Of a stretch of DNA of 64,000 nucleotides, positions 8,253-16,735 are shown in pieces. The first letter of the stretch is position 1. Each line of letters begins with the position of its first letter. The notes under the pieces are model-generated. The model was not told the DNA's origin, ran no database searches, and saw only the letters and a program-made list of their open reading frames with translations. Origin of the DNA: JANPBY01 sp963851405 (GTDB lineage Bacteria > Actinomycetota > Actinomycetes > DATJPE01); NCBI GenBank assembly GCA_963851405.1, contig CAWKPB010000006.1, forward strand, positions 62,001 to 126,000. Direction: 5' to 3'. The position numbers and the translations under genes were made by a program.

Positions 8253-9073
8253 TCCGGTCTCACCTGTATGTCCCGGGCAATCGCGCTGAGCTGCTGGCCA
8301 AGGCGTTGGACCGCGGCGCGGACGCCCTCATCGTGGATCTCGAGGACGCTGTGCCCTTGGCCTCGAAGGATGAGGCGCGTGGCGCAGTCGCCCGCTGGCT
8401 TGAAGACCTGCCCGAAGAGCCGGGCGCCGAGATCTGGGTGCGCGTCAACATCGGTCCGCGCGGCGTTGAGGATCTAGCCGCCCTCGCGGGGGACCCAGCG
8501 GTTTCGGGCTTTTGTTTGGCGAAGACGGAGTCGCCGGACGAGGTGCGCGCGGCGGCCGCGGTGCTGGACGGTGCCAACTCGCGCGCGGAGCTGGCACCGT
8601 TGCTGGAGTCGGCCTCCGCGGTTCTTGCGGCCCGCGAGATCGCGCAAGCGCCGCGTGTTAGCCGGCTGCAGGTTGGAGAAGCAGATCTGCGAGGAGACAC
8701 CGGAATCATGCCAGGCCCGGATGACCTCGAGTTGCTGCTCGTGCGTTCTAGCGTCGTGCTCGCCTCCGTGGCGGCCGGAATCGGCGCACCGGTTGGCCCG
8801 GTGAGCACCGATTTCCGGGACCTGGATCGGTTGCGAGACTCGACACTGGCCCTGAAGCGGCTGGGCTACTTCGGTCGTGCGTGTATCCACCCCGCTCAGA
8901 TCGAGGTCGTCAACCAGGTGTTCACGCCAACTCCTGAGGAAATCGACCGCGCGCAGCGAATCGTCTCGGCCTACGAACGATCGCTTGCCGCTGGCACGGG
9001 CGTTTTCGTCGGTGATGACGGACGCATGATCGATGAGGCCGTCGTTCGCCAGGCTCGCCGGCTGCTCGGCTAG
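8249..9073 (+). CDS. HpcH/HpaI aldolase / citrate-lyase-beta-like CoA-ester lyase
   Basis: 274 residues from the ATG at 8249 (ATGA overlap with the dehydrogenase). Opening 'SHLYVPGNRAELLAKAL', 'DALIVDLEDAVP', 'PLLESASAVLAAREIA' and 'LQVGEADLRGDTGI' are the signatures of the CitE-like (malyl-, citramalyl- or methylmalyl-CoA lyase) family, with the acidic Mg2+ ligands present. It would split a beta-hydroxy-dicarboxyl-CoA into acetyl/propionyl-CoA plus glyoxylate or pyruvate. It is the last gene of the forward operon and probably its terminal carbon-carbon cleavage step. Confidence 0.88.
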   Translation: MIRSHLYVPGNRAELLAKALDRGADALIVDLEDAVPLASKDEARGAVARWLEDLPEEPGAEIWVRVNIGPRGVEDLAALAGDPAVSGFCLAKTESPDEVRAAAAVLDGANSRAELAPLLESASAVLAAREIAQAPRVSRLQVGEADLRGDTGIMPGPDDLELLLVRSSVVLASVAAGIGAPVGPVSTDFRDLDRLRDSTLALKRLGYFGRACIHPAQIEVVNQVFTPTPEEIDRAQRIVSAYERSLAAGTGVFVGDDGRMIDEAVVRQARRLLG

Positions 9074-9109
9074 CACAGCACGGCGCGCGGACAGTTGCAC
9101 CCCGAGGTG

Positions 9110-9493
9110 TCAGGGGAGCTCGACCAGAACGTCTTCGCCCTCAACGACCACGACGAACGTCGTCAGGTCTGCTGGCTTGCGGCCCATCGCCACCATTCGT
9201 TGCGACCAGCGGGGGATGTGGCGTCCCGCGAAGCCGGTCGCCCAGTCCAGATTGGCACCGGAGCACATCTCAAAACGTGAGTTGTGCCAAGGACATTGGA
9301 TGACGCCGTCGGTGAATGACGGGCCGCCTGGCCCCTTGGTGAGCGAGAGGCCCAGGTGCGGGCAGCGGTTTTGGGCTGCGCAGAACTCCTCGCCGTCGCG
9401 AACGACGATGACGGATGTGCCGTCGGCGTCGACAGAGACGAGCTCGCCTGCCGGGAAATCCGCAACCGTTCCGACCTTCACCTGGCGCGACAT
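9110..9493 (-). CDS. Rieske [2Fe-2S] ferredoxin-like protein
   Basis: 127 residues. Both halves of the Rieske cluster site are present: 'CPHLGL' and 'CPWHNSRF' (C-x-H and C-x2-H). Size and lack of a catalytic domain fit a stand-alone Rieske ferredoxin or the nitrite-reductase-small-subunit type. It is convergent with the CoA-lyase gene and divergent from the kinase-phospholyase fusion. It could pass electrons to an oxygenase, perhaps one encoded upstream of this window, but no oxygenase alpha subunit is seen here. Confidence 0.88.
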   Translation of the reverse strand: MSRQVKVGTVADFPAGELVSVDADGTSVIVVRDGEEFCAAQNRCPHLGLSLTKGPGGPSFTDGVIQCPWHNSRFEMCSGANLDWATGFAGRHIPRWSQRMVAMGRKPADLTTFVVVVEGEDVLVELP

Positions 9494-9601
9494 ACCACGG
9501 CCTTCCTTACTGTTCGGGCCAACCCCCGCGGGTTGGAATGGACGGGACCGAGCCTAGTGAGGCCGCGAAGACCCCGCTGCCGCACCGGGGTCGGCTCGGC
9601 C

Positions 9602-9607
9602 TAGGTT
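9602..9607 (+). promoter_or_regulatory. -10 box (TAGGTT) of a probable leaderless transcript
   Basis: TAGGTT ends 7 bases before the ATG at 9615, so transcription would begin at or next to the A of the start codon. No Shine-Dalgarno sequence precedes this ATG. This supports 9615, not the TTG at 9606 that overlaps the box, as the start of the fusion gene. Confidence 0.5.
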
Positions 9608-9614
9608 GAGCGTC

Positions 9615-11996
9615 ATGAGCCAAGCATCCGGGAGTTCCGGCCTGGGGATCGACGCGGTGCTGCAGGCGCCCCCGCCACGGTTCAGCGAATCCGAGGCGGT
9701 CCGCATCGGGCAAGAGTCCTATGCGATCGAGGCCTCCCAGGCTCGGAATCTGGGCAGTGAGCGAGACCAGACGTTCATGCTCTTGGGCGACAGCGACCAA
9801 CCCGTTGCGGTCCTGAAGGTGTCCAACCCGGCGGAGGATCCAGCGACACTGGATATGGAGGCGCTCGCGGCGTTTCATGTGGCCGCTGCGGCTCCCGAAC
9901 TCAATGTGGCGCAGCCGCGACGGGTCCCAGGCCAGGAAGTCCACGGCGGGCTGGCCGAGCGCGCCCTGGCTTGTCGCGTCCCTTGGGTGGCCGATGGCTC
10001 GACCTACTGGGTTCGGGCCTACGACGTCCTGCCCGGTCGTGCCAGGCTCGACCCGCAGACCCTGCGTGACCCCGCGCTCATCGCGTGGGGTGGGACGACC
10101 GCTCGACTGGGCCGTGCCCTGCGCGGGTTCATGCATCCGAATGCGCTGCGGGTTTTGCCGTGGGACGTGCAGCATGCAGCAGCGGTTCGACCGATGTTGC
10201 CCTCGGTCTCGGACCGATCGGCGCGAGACCTCGTCGAGCGGGTCCTAGCGAGGTACGACGAGGCAGTTGCCCCCCGTTGGAATCAGCTGCGCGCGCAAGC
10301 GATCCACAGCGATCTGACCGCCGACAACGTGCTGGCCGCCGAGGACGGCCGAGTCACGGGGATCATCGATTTCGGTGATCTCACGTACTCAGCGCTCGTT
10401 GTCGACTTGGCCTCAGTGCTCGATTCGTTGGCCTTGGGCAGGCCAGGCGAGGAGATGTTCCGGGTAGCCCGCCTCGTTCTCGACGGGTACGAGCGCGAGC
10501 TCCCTCTCGAACCGTTGGAGCGCGAGTTGATGGGCGAGCTGTGGGCCGCGCGAGCTGCTGTCGGAGTGGCGATCGGCTCCTGGCGCGCCGAGCGAGGGCT
10601 GGAAGAGGCCGACTTCGCCGAGCGCCTCAACGACACCGCCGTGACGATGATGGACCAGATGCTCACCCTCGGTTGGGCGCAGACGGCCCGGCGGCTTGGT
10701 GCCGATCCAACGACCTCGGCCGTGGGTCCGGGCGCCGCCGCGTCGCGCCCGCTCGCGCAGCGAAGGACCGAGGTCTTCGGTCCGGTGATGGAGCCGTTGA
10801 GCTACGAGGAACCGATCGAGGTCGTCTCCGCCAGCGGAGTCTGGATGACCGCGTCGGATGGGCGCCGATATCTCGACGCGTACAACAACGTGGTCTGCCT
10901 CGGCCACGCTCATCCGCGCGTGACAGGTTCGGTCGGTCGGCAGTGGCGGGTGCTCAATACGAACATGCGCTACTTGCACTACGGCGCCGTAGAACTGGCC
11001 GAGCGACTGATCGCCTCGTGCCCCCCCGGGCTCGACACGGTGCTGTTCGTCAACTCCGGCTCGGAAGCGAACGACGTCGCGTGGCGGATTGCTCGTCACC
11101 ACACCGGGCAAGATGGCGGGCTGTGCACCGAGTACGCCTACCACGGCATTACTGAGGCGAGCGCAGCGTTTTCTCCCGAGTCCATGCGTGGCGGCCGGCC
11201 GCCCTCGGTGGCGACCTGGCAACCTCCAGACGCTTATCGCGGCCTGCGGCCTGGCTCGGAGACGTTCTCGGCAGCGGTGGCTGAACTGGCAGCACGCGAT
11301 CTGCGCCCGGCCGCCACGATTCTGGACGGAGTACTGCAAAGCGAAGGGGTGCTGGATCTCGAGCCCGATTACGTCCAGGAACTCGTACGACTCACCCATG
11401 AGGCAGGCGGGCTTTGGATCGCGGATGAGGTGCAGGGCGGGCACGGCCGGACAGGGGAGGCCCTGTGGTCCTTCGAGCGCTTCGGAATCGTCCCCGATCT
11501 CATCACCTTGGGAAAGCCCATGGGCAATGGGCAACCGGTCGGCGCGGTGATCACCCGAGGTGAGCTGCTATCGAGCTGGGCGGACGACACCGTGTTCTTT
11601 TCCACCTTTGGCGGCAATCAGGTGTCCGTGGCGGCGGCTCATGCCGTCCTCGACGTACTCGACGATGAGCGGGTTCTCCCTCGGGTGGTCGAGACCGGCG
11701 AGTTGCTCCGCGCTGAGGCCCGTCGAGTCAGCGCCGGACATGAGCGGGTCGGCGAGGTGCGGGGAATGGGACTGGCCAACGGCATCGAGATCGTGACCGA
11801 CCGTGCATCGAAGGCTCCGGACGCGGGAGCCGCTGGGCGGATCAAGGAGGCGATGCGCGCCCGCGGGGTCTTGGTGGGGACCACCGGGGCTATGGACAAT
11901 GTGCTCAAGGTGCGGCCGCCCTTGGCGTTCACGGCTGAACACGTGCCGGTCTTTGCCTCAGCGCTGTCGGAGGCGCTCGAGGAGATCGCTGGCTGA
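9615..11996 (+). CDS. Fused APH-type kinase / class III aminotransferase-fold phospho-lyase
   Basis: 793 residues in two enzymes. Residues ~1-340 are an aminoglycoside/choline-kinase fold ('IHSDLTADNVLAAEDG' with catalytic HxD, then 'GIIDFGDL'). Residues ~360-793 are a class III PLP enzyme ('VNSGSEANDVAWRIAR', 'WIADEVQGGHGRTGE', PLP Lys in 'TLGKPMGNGQPVGA'). GKPMGNG is typical of the ethanolamine-phosphate / phosphohydroxylysine phospho-lyases (AGXT2L group) rather than true transaminases. In animals, hydroxylysine kinase and the phospho-lyase act in series. One chain here would phosphorylate an amino alcohol and then eliminate phosphate and ammonia to an aldehyde. The substrate is unknown. 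Confidence 0.88.
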   Translation: MSQASGSSGLGIDAVLQAPPPRFSESEAVRIGQESYAIEASQARNLGSERDQTFMLLGDSDQPVAVLKVSNPAEDPATLDMEALAAFHVAAAAPELNVAQPRRVPGQEVHGGLAERALACRVPWVADGSTYWVRAYDVLPGRARLDPQTLRDPALIAWGGTTARLGRALRGFMHPNALRVLPWDVQHAAAVRPMLPSVSDRSARDLVERVLARYDEAVAPRWNQLRAQAIHSDLTADNVLAAEDGRVTGIIDFGDLTYSALVVDLASVLDSLALGRPGEEMFRVARLVLDGYERELPLEPLERELMGELWAARAAVGVAIGSWRAERGLEEADFAERLNDTAVTMMDQMLTLGWAQTARRLGADPTTSAVGPGAAASRPLAQRRTEVFGPVMEPLSYEEPIEVVSASGVWMTASDGRRYLDAYNNVVCLGHAHPRVTGSVGRQWRVLNTNMRYLHYGAVELAERLIASCPPGLDTVLFVNSGSEANDVAWRIARHHTGQDGGLCTEYAYHGITEASAAFSPESMRGGRPPSVATWQPPDAYRGLRPGSETFSAAVAELAARDLRPAATILDGVLQSEGVLDLEPDYVQELVRLTHEAGGLWIADEVQGGHGRTGEALWSFERFGIVPDLITLGKPMGNGQPVGAVITRGELLSSWADDTVFFSTFGGNQVSVAAAHAVLDVLDDERVLPRVVETGELLRAEARRVSAGHERVGEVRGMGLANGIEIVTDRASKAPDAGAAGRIKEAMRARGVLVGTTGAMDNVLKVRPPLAFTAEHVPVFASALSEALEEIAG

Positions 11997-12012
11997 GCCG
12001 TACCTGATCGAC

Positions 12013-13503
12013 TCAGGCTGGGTCATGCGAGTAGGCGCCTCGCTGCGCAGGCAGTTCCACTGCAGCTGACCCGCTCGAGCGGGTCAAGTCGAGGACTCGT
12101 CGGACTGCGCCGGAGCCATCAGCGAGTTGGGCGACGGCATCCGCAAGCTCGCTCACCTGGTCAGCGGGCAGTCCACGTTCGGCGTTGATGCGGAACTTCA
12201 CCATCAGGTCCTCGCGGGTCAGCGGGTACGCGGGGCTCCCGCGAGAGGAGTCCACCCGGTGCTCCAGCTGGGCGCCGCCTCGGGTACGGACCGTGAGTAC
12301 GGCTGCGAAGGCGTTGGGGAAGATCTGCGTGGCCCGCTCGTCGGCTTCGACATCCACGAGCTGGGCCAGCGCCAGTCGTCGTGGGTCGCTGACCGTAGCC
12401 TCGGAGAAGTCGTCCAGCGAGAGCCCGAGGCCGCCGCCGCCCAGGAGTGCCGCTGCCACCGTGAAGGGACCGGAGAACTTAGCGTGATAGGCGGACTGCG
12501 GTTGAGTCTTCTCGGCGCGAGGTTCCGCGATGGTCCTGAGCACCGGGGCGGCCACGCCGAGCGTGACCGATTCGATGTCATCGGGATCCAGGCCCTGGGC
12601 GCGCAGCGCGAGCGCACAGTCGATGCCGGGATGGGTGAAGTGATTGGACGGGTACGGCTTGTACACCGTGCGCAGCAGCTCCCAGCGAGTCCCCAGGTCG
12701 TCCAGCAGCGCGCCCGCGTCGTACCGCCCGTCGAGGAAGGCCTGAAAGAAGCCAAAGCGACCCTCCAGGACTGTGGGAGGGCCGGTCACTCCTTCGGCCG
12801 CCATGGACGCGGCGATGACCCCGCCGTGGGCCGCCCAACCGCAATGAACCCGCTTGACGGTTCCACCGGTGCGGTTGGCCTCGATGACACCCGCGCCCAT
12901 CGACGCGGCGATTCCGAGGGCGTTGGCTACACCCTCGGCGTCGAGTCCTTGCAGGAGCGCCGAGGCAGTGGCGGCGCCGAGGGTTCCGCAGATGGACGTC
13001 GCGTGGAACCCCTTCTCGAAGAAGATGGAGTTGCGAACTTCAGGCAGGTAGGACGCCATGCCGAGTCGGTTGGTGACCTCGACACCGGCGGCGACTGCAG
13101 CAGCGAGTTCGCGCGCGGTAGCTCCGGTGGCCTCAGCCGTGGCCAGGGCCGCGGGTACGACGCCCGCGGAAGGATGAAGCACCGAAGGTAGGTGCGTGTC
13201 GTCAAAGTCCAAGGCGTGCGCCAGGGTCCCGTTGACGAGGGCGGCGCTTGGCGCGGGGAGTCGGTCGGCGGCGCCGACAACACCTGCTTCGGGGCGGCCC
13301 CCCCATCCCGCCGCGACTCTCAGGACGGCCCGGTCGGGATCGGAGTCCGAGGTGCTCTCGGCGCGTCCCGCGACGCAGTTGCCGAGGACGTCGAGCAATC
13401 GGCCGCCGACATCCTCGGAGACGGCTGTGGGTAGCGGCTGGTCGCGGCAGGAGACGGCGAAGGCGGACAACACCTGCACGGCCGTAGCGCTGGGCAAGGG
13501 CAC
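12013..13503 (-). CDS. MmgE/PrpD family protein (second copy)
   Basis: About 496 residues if the GTG at 13503 is used; this GTG lies 6 bases after the stop of the cyclase gene. The reading frame stays open far upstream, but that extension is Arg-rich shadow sequence of the cyclase gene. 'HALDFDDTHLPSVLHPSAG' and 'VYKPYPSNHFTHPGIDC' are the family signatures. The protein is clearly different in sequence from the first MmgE/PrpD (1946-3361), so the two probably act on different substrates. It is third in the reverse operon CoA-transferase, cyclase, MmgE/PrpD. Confidence 0.86.
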   Translation of the reverse strand: MPLPSATAVQVLSAFAVSCRDQPLPTAVSEDVGGRLLDVLGNCVAGRAESTSDSDPDRAVLRVAAGWGGRPEAGVVGAADRLPAPSAALVNGTLAHALDFDDTHLPSVLHPSAGVVPAALATAEATGATARELAAAVAAGVEVTNRLGMASYLPEVRNSIFFEKGFHATSICGTLGAATASALLQGLDAEGVANALGIAASMGAGVIEANRTGGTVKRVHCGWAAHGGVIAASMAAEGVTGPPTVLEGRFGFFQAFLDGRYDAGALLDDLGTRWELLRTVYKPYPSNHFTHPGIDCALALRAQGLDPDDIESVTLGVAAPVLRTIAEPRAEKTQPQSAYHAKFSGPFTVAAALLGGGGLGLSLDDFSEATVSDPRRLALAQLVDVEADERATQIFPNAFAAVLTVRTRGGAQLEHRVDSSRGSPAYPLTREDLMVKFRINAERGLPADQVSELADAVAQLADGSGAVRRVLDLTRSSGSAAVELPAQRGAYSHDPA

Positions 13504-13508
13504 CTGCG

Positions 13509-14399
13509 TCAGCCGTTCAGGAGTGCGAGCGGACGTACCGGAGAACCAGTGGCACCGACCAGCCGAAGCGGCGACAAGATCATCAGGAACTCGCTGGCCT
13601 GACTGTCCATGAGTTCGGCCAATCGCATGGTTTCGACGATGTTGATGCCGGCCTCGACCAGCAGCACTCGGTGGACGGGTAGCAACGAGTGGCCGGCCCC
13701 GGCTGCGATGTGCTCGTAGGCGATGGTCTCGGCGCCGGTGAGGGTGATCCGCCGGGCGGCCAGCCACCGGGCGGCTTCCTCGCCAGGTCCTGGGACGCCG
13801 GTGTGCTGTCCGATGAACGCGGCTCCGTCGTTCCACAGCCTTGACCAGCCGGTGCCGATCAGGACGGCGTCGCCGGCTCGAACCTCGATGCCGGCCTGCA
13901 CCTCGGCAGCCTCGAGATCCTCAACGGTGACTTGGTAGCCGCCAGGGAGGGTCTCGACTCCATGCAGGCGTGCGATATCGAGGACGACTCCGCGGCCGAC
14001 GAAGGGGGCGAAGGTGTCAATTCCTAGCGCGGCGAAGCCCTCATTGGACTGAACCGCGGCCGCTTTGATCCCGCTGTAGAGCTCGCCGTCCTGCGAGACG
14101 TGGGCCAACGCGTCCACGTGGGTGCCGACGTGGCCGCCGGTCACGATGATCTCATTGGCAGCGGAGCCACCATCGGCGCGGACCATGTCGCCGTGGCGCC
14201 GTACCAAGGACATCTGGAACGGAGGGTGGTTGGCCGACTGCGGCATTCCGCGGCGCATCGGCTGCGACAGGTCGATGACCCGCGCGCCAGCCAGGGCGGT
14301 CGCAATATCGGCGGTGTTGGTGGCGAGACGGTCGCCAGCGATCCTCGGCGCCACGCTCTTCCCCTCCTCCACCTTGCTTCCGATTCCCGTCTGCGTCAC
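13509..14399 (-). CDS. Cyclase / kynurenine-formamidase-like metal hydrolase
   Basis: 296 residues from a GTG that overlaps the stop of the upstream CoA-transferase (GTGA). 'GGHVGTHVDALAHV' is the HxGTHxDxxxH metal-binding motif of the cyclase family (Pfam Cyclase), and 'IDLSQPMRRGMPQ' is its N-terminal strand. Members hydrolyse N-formylkynurenine, isatin or cyclic amides/lactones using Mn2+ or Zn2+. The substrate here is unknown. With a hydantoinase under the same predicted regulator, ring opening of a cyclic amide is a reasonable inference. Confidence 0.88.
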   Translation of the reverse strand: MTQTGIGSKVEEGKSVAPRIAGDRLATNTADIATALAGARVIDLSQPMRRGMPQSANHPPFQMSLVRRHGDMVRADGGSAANEIIVTGGHVGTHVDALAHVSQDGELYSGIKAAAVQSNEGFAALGIDTFAPFVGRGVVLDIARLHGVETLPGGYQVTVEDLEAAEVQAGIEVRAGDAVLIGTGWSRLWNDGAAFIGQHTGVPGPGEEAARWLAARRITLTGAETIAYEHIAAGAGHSLLPVHRVLLVEAGINIVETMRLAELMDSQASEFLMILSPLRLVGATGSPVRPLALLNG

Positions 14400-15604
14400 G
14401 CCTGGGCCTCCATCCTGATGGTCCCCGCGGCCCCGAGTTCGCTCAGCTGGGCGGGAGTGAGTCCGAGCCGCTCCTGCAGCACGGTAGATGTGTCGGCTCC
14501 GTGCGGCCGGCCGGTCCAGCGAATGTCGCCCGGCGTGTCGGACAGCCGGAACATCACGTTTTGCATGCGCACCGGTCCGAGCACTGGGTCTTGGACCGTA
14601 GTCACCGTGTCGAGCGCTTGGTATTGAGGATCGGTGAACACATCCGACACGTCATAGATGGGCGCGATCGCCGCCTGCGCCTCTTCAAAGGACTTGACGA
14701 CTTCGTGCAGGTCGCGGGCGCCGATCCAGGCACCCACGTACCCGTCCAACTCTTCGGCGTGCTCTGCTCGCGTGGCCCCACTGGCGAACCAGGGCTGCTC
14801 GCACACCTCAGGATGCCCGACGAGGTGCATGACACGTTCGGCCACCGACTGCGCGGAAGTCGAGATGGCCACCCACTTGTCGTCGCGGGTGAGATAGGTG
14901 TTGCGCGGCGCGTTGTTGACCGAACGATTCCCCGTGCGCTGCTGGATGATGCCGAGCTGGTCATAGACGATCGGTTGTGGGCCGAGGATGGTGAGGATCG
15001 GCTCGATGATCGCCACGTCGATGACCTGACCGGTACCGCCGTTTGCGGCTCGGTGATAGAGCGCGGTCAGGACGGCCGAGGTGACCGTTTGCGCGGCGAT
15101 TCCGTCGGCCAATCCGAAGGGCGGGAGCGTCGGCGGTCCGTCGGGTTCCCCGGTGATGCTGGCGAAGCCGGACATCGATTCGGCCAGGGTGCCGAACCCT
15201 GGGCGAGACGCGTACGGCCCCTTCTGGCCGAATCCCGTGACCCGAGCGATGATGAGGTTCGGGTTGGCCGCATGTAACTGTTCGGGTCCGAGTCCCCAGC
15301 GCTCCAGCGTCCCCGGCCGGAAGTTCTCGATCAGGACATCAGCGTCCGTAACGAGCCGAAGGAGCAGGTCAGCTCCCGCGGCACGGGACAGGTTGAGTGC
15401 CACCGTCTGCTTGTTGCGGCCCAGCAAGGTCCACCACAGGCCCACCCCGTCCTTCGACGGACCGTGGGTGCGAGCCGGGTCGGCCTTCGTGGGGTGCTCG
15501 ATCTTGATGACCTCGGCACCGAAATCGCCGAGAGTCGTGGCCGCGAGGGGGCCCGCGAAAAGGGTGGCGCAGTCGATGACTGTCACGCCTTCGAGCGGCC
15601 GCAC
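14396..15604 (-). CDS. CaiB/BaiF family III CoA-transferase (second copy)
   Basis: 402 residues from the GTG at 15604. A GTG at 15613 is in frame but touches the GGGAGG Shine-Dalgarno, whereas 15604 has 7-base spacing. 'VIDCATLFAGPLAATTLGDFGAEVIKIEHP' and 'GEPDGPPTLPPFGLADGIA' (expected catalytic Asp in 'LADG') place it in the family. It heads the reverse operon and is divergent from the IclR gene. A perfect 17-bp palindrome lies 23 bp upstream of the start. Substrate pair unknown. Confidence 0.92.
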   Translation of the reverse strand: MRPLEGVTVIDCATLFAGPLAATTLGDFGAEVIKIEHPTKADPARTHGPSKDGVGLWWTLLGRNKQTVALNLSRAAGADLLLRLVTDADVLIENFRPGTLERWGLGPEQLHAANPNLIIARVTGFGQKGPYASRPGFGTLAESMSGFASITGEPDGPPTLPPFGLADGIAAQTVTSAVLTALYHRAANGGTGQVIDVAIIEPILTILGPQPIVYDQLGIIQQRTGNRSVNNAPRNTYLTRDDKWVAISTSAQSVAERVMHLVGHPEVCEQPWFASGATRAEHAEELDGYVGAWIGARDLHEVVKSFEEAQAAIAPIYDVSDVFTDPQYQALDTVTTVQDPVLGPVRMQNVMFRLSDTPGDIRWTGRPHGADTSTVLQERLGLTPAQLSELGAAGTIRMEAQA

Positions 15605-15626
15605 CCGTCCCACCTCCCGTTACTGC

Positions 15627-15643
15627 GTTCCGTCAGACGGAAC
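15627..15643. promoter_or_regulatory. Palindrome GTTCCGTCAGACGGAAC, candidate IclR operator
   Basis: Two perfect 8-bp arms (GTTCCGTC / GACGGAAC) around a single A. It sits between the divergent CoA-transferase and IclR genes, just upstream of the CoA-transferase ribosome-binding site, where bound repressor would block the reverse operon. TTCC...GGAA dyads are usual for IclR-family regulators. The GGAAC half-site recurs at 15696 and 15716 and before the bicupin and ligase genes. Confidence 0.6.
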
Positions 15644-15695
15644 CTGTGCCGAAACTTAGCATCCCTCACGCTGAGGAAACCGTCCGTACCCAATA

Positions 15696-15722
15696 GTGGA
15701 ACGCTGTCACACTTTGTGGAAC
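15696..15722. promoter_or_regulatory. Two GTGGAAC direct repeats, 20 bp apart, in front of the IclR gene
   Basis: GTGGAAC occurs at 15696-15702 and 15716-15722, two helical turns apart, so bound dimers would lie on one DNA face. The rest of the 224-bp gap between 15604 and 15829 shows no gene. Confidence 0.45.
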
Positions 15723-15828
15723 AGTACCTCTTGACCCGCGTTGTGAACAGCCCTCGCCGAGGGTTACCCACGCCTAGCGGAACTCGATCCGAACGAAGGC
15801 CAGTGGCTGACGAAGGGAGTGCACGGCC

Positions 15829-16735
15829 GTGGACAGTCAGACGCCCGCGTCCCGCCTTTCAGCGGTCGGCGATGGGCCGCGCGACGGGGCCGCCGCGTCA
15901 GTCGGCAGCCAAACTATCGCCACCGTCGAACGAGCCGCCGATGTGTTGGCGATGTTCTCTCGGGCCCAGGAGCCGACCCTGGGCGTGACCGAGATCGCCT
16001 CGGCGCTTGCGCTGTCCAAAGCGGCGGTCCATCGGATCCTCGCCTCTTTACGTACTCGGCACTTCGTTGACCTCGACGATGAGACCCGCCGCTACAGCCT
16101 CGGCCCGGCGGCCTTCGCCTTGGGTCTGGCCTACCAGTCCCGGCTCGATGTTCGGCAGTACCGCGGCTGCTGAGCTGGTGGCGCTCTCGCGCGAGATCGA
16201 AGAGACCGCCACGCTTTCGGTCCTGTCCGGAGACGCGCGCATGTATGTCGATCAGGTCACGCCCCGGCGCGAGATCGTCATGTCGGTTCCGTTGGGCCTG
16301 CTGTTTCCCTTGCACGCAGGTGCGTCGAGCAAGGCGATGCTGGCCTTCTTGCCCGAGGCTGACGTCGATCGCGCTCTTCGGGCGCCCTTGCCGGCGCTTA
16401 CGGGCTCGACGTTGACCGACGCGAGGGTGCTGCGTGAGGAGTTGCTCGAGGTCCGCGCCCAAGGTTTCGCCACCTCGGCGGGCGAACGGCAGGCCGGGGC
16501 CGCCTCGGTCGCCGCTCCGATCTTTGATCACCGCGGGCGCCCGGTCGCGGCAATCAGCATCTGCGGACCGGCCGAGCGCTTTGGCCACCGGGTGACCGAA
16601 GTCGGTGCCGCTCTGCCCTCGATCACTGCTCGGGTGTCGTCCCGCCTGGGACACTCGGGTATGCCCTCCCGTCTCGCCACCGAAGGAGCTGAGCCGGAAC
16701 CCGGCTCGGAACATCTATGGCTCGCTACGACCTGA
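15829..16735 (+). CDS. IclR-family transcriptional regulator, interrupted by one frameshift
   Basis: About 300 residues over two frames. The first frame gives the winged-helix domain ('TIATVERAADVLAMFSRAQ', 'IASALALSKAAVHRILASL'). At about 16156 one base appears to be extra (CGGCAGT for CGG AGT), and the reading continues in the second frame with the effector-binding domain ('LFPLHAGASSKAMLAFLPE', 'GERQAGAASVAAPIFDHRGRPVAAISICGP'). Both halves are well conserved, which suggests a sequence error rather than a dead gene. It overlaps the hydantoinase start by 19 bp and is divergent from the CoA-transferase operon, so it is the probable local repressor. Confidence 0.85.

Noticed and set aside
9507..10175. 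Long minus-strand reading frame over the kinase-phospholyase gene
   Set aside because: Arg/Gln/His-rich shadow of the forward gene; no family features.
10413..11534. 373-codon minus-strand reading frame
   Set aside because: Lies wholly inside the fusion gene and reads as antisense of GC-rich codons.
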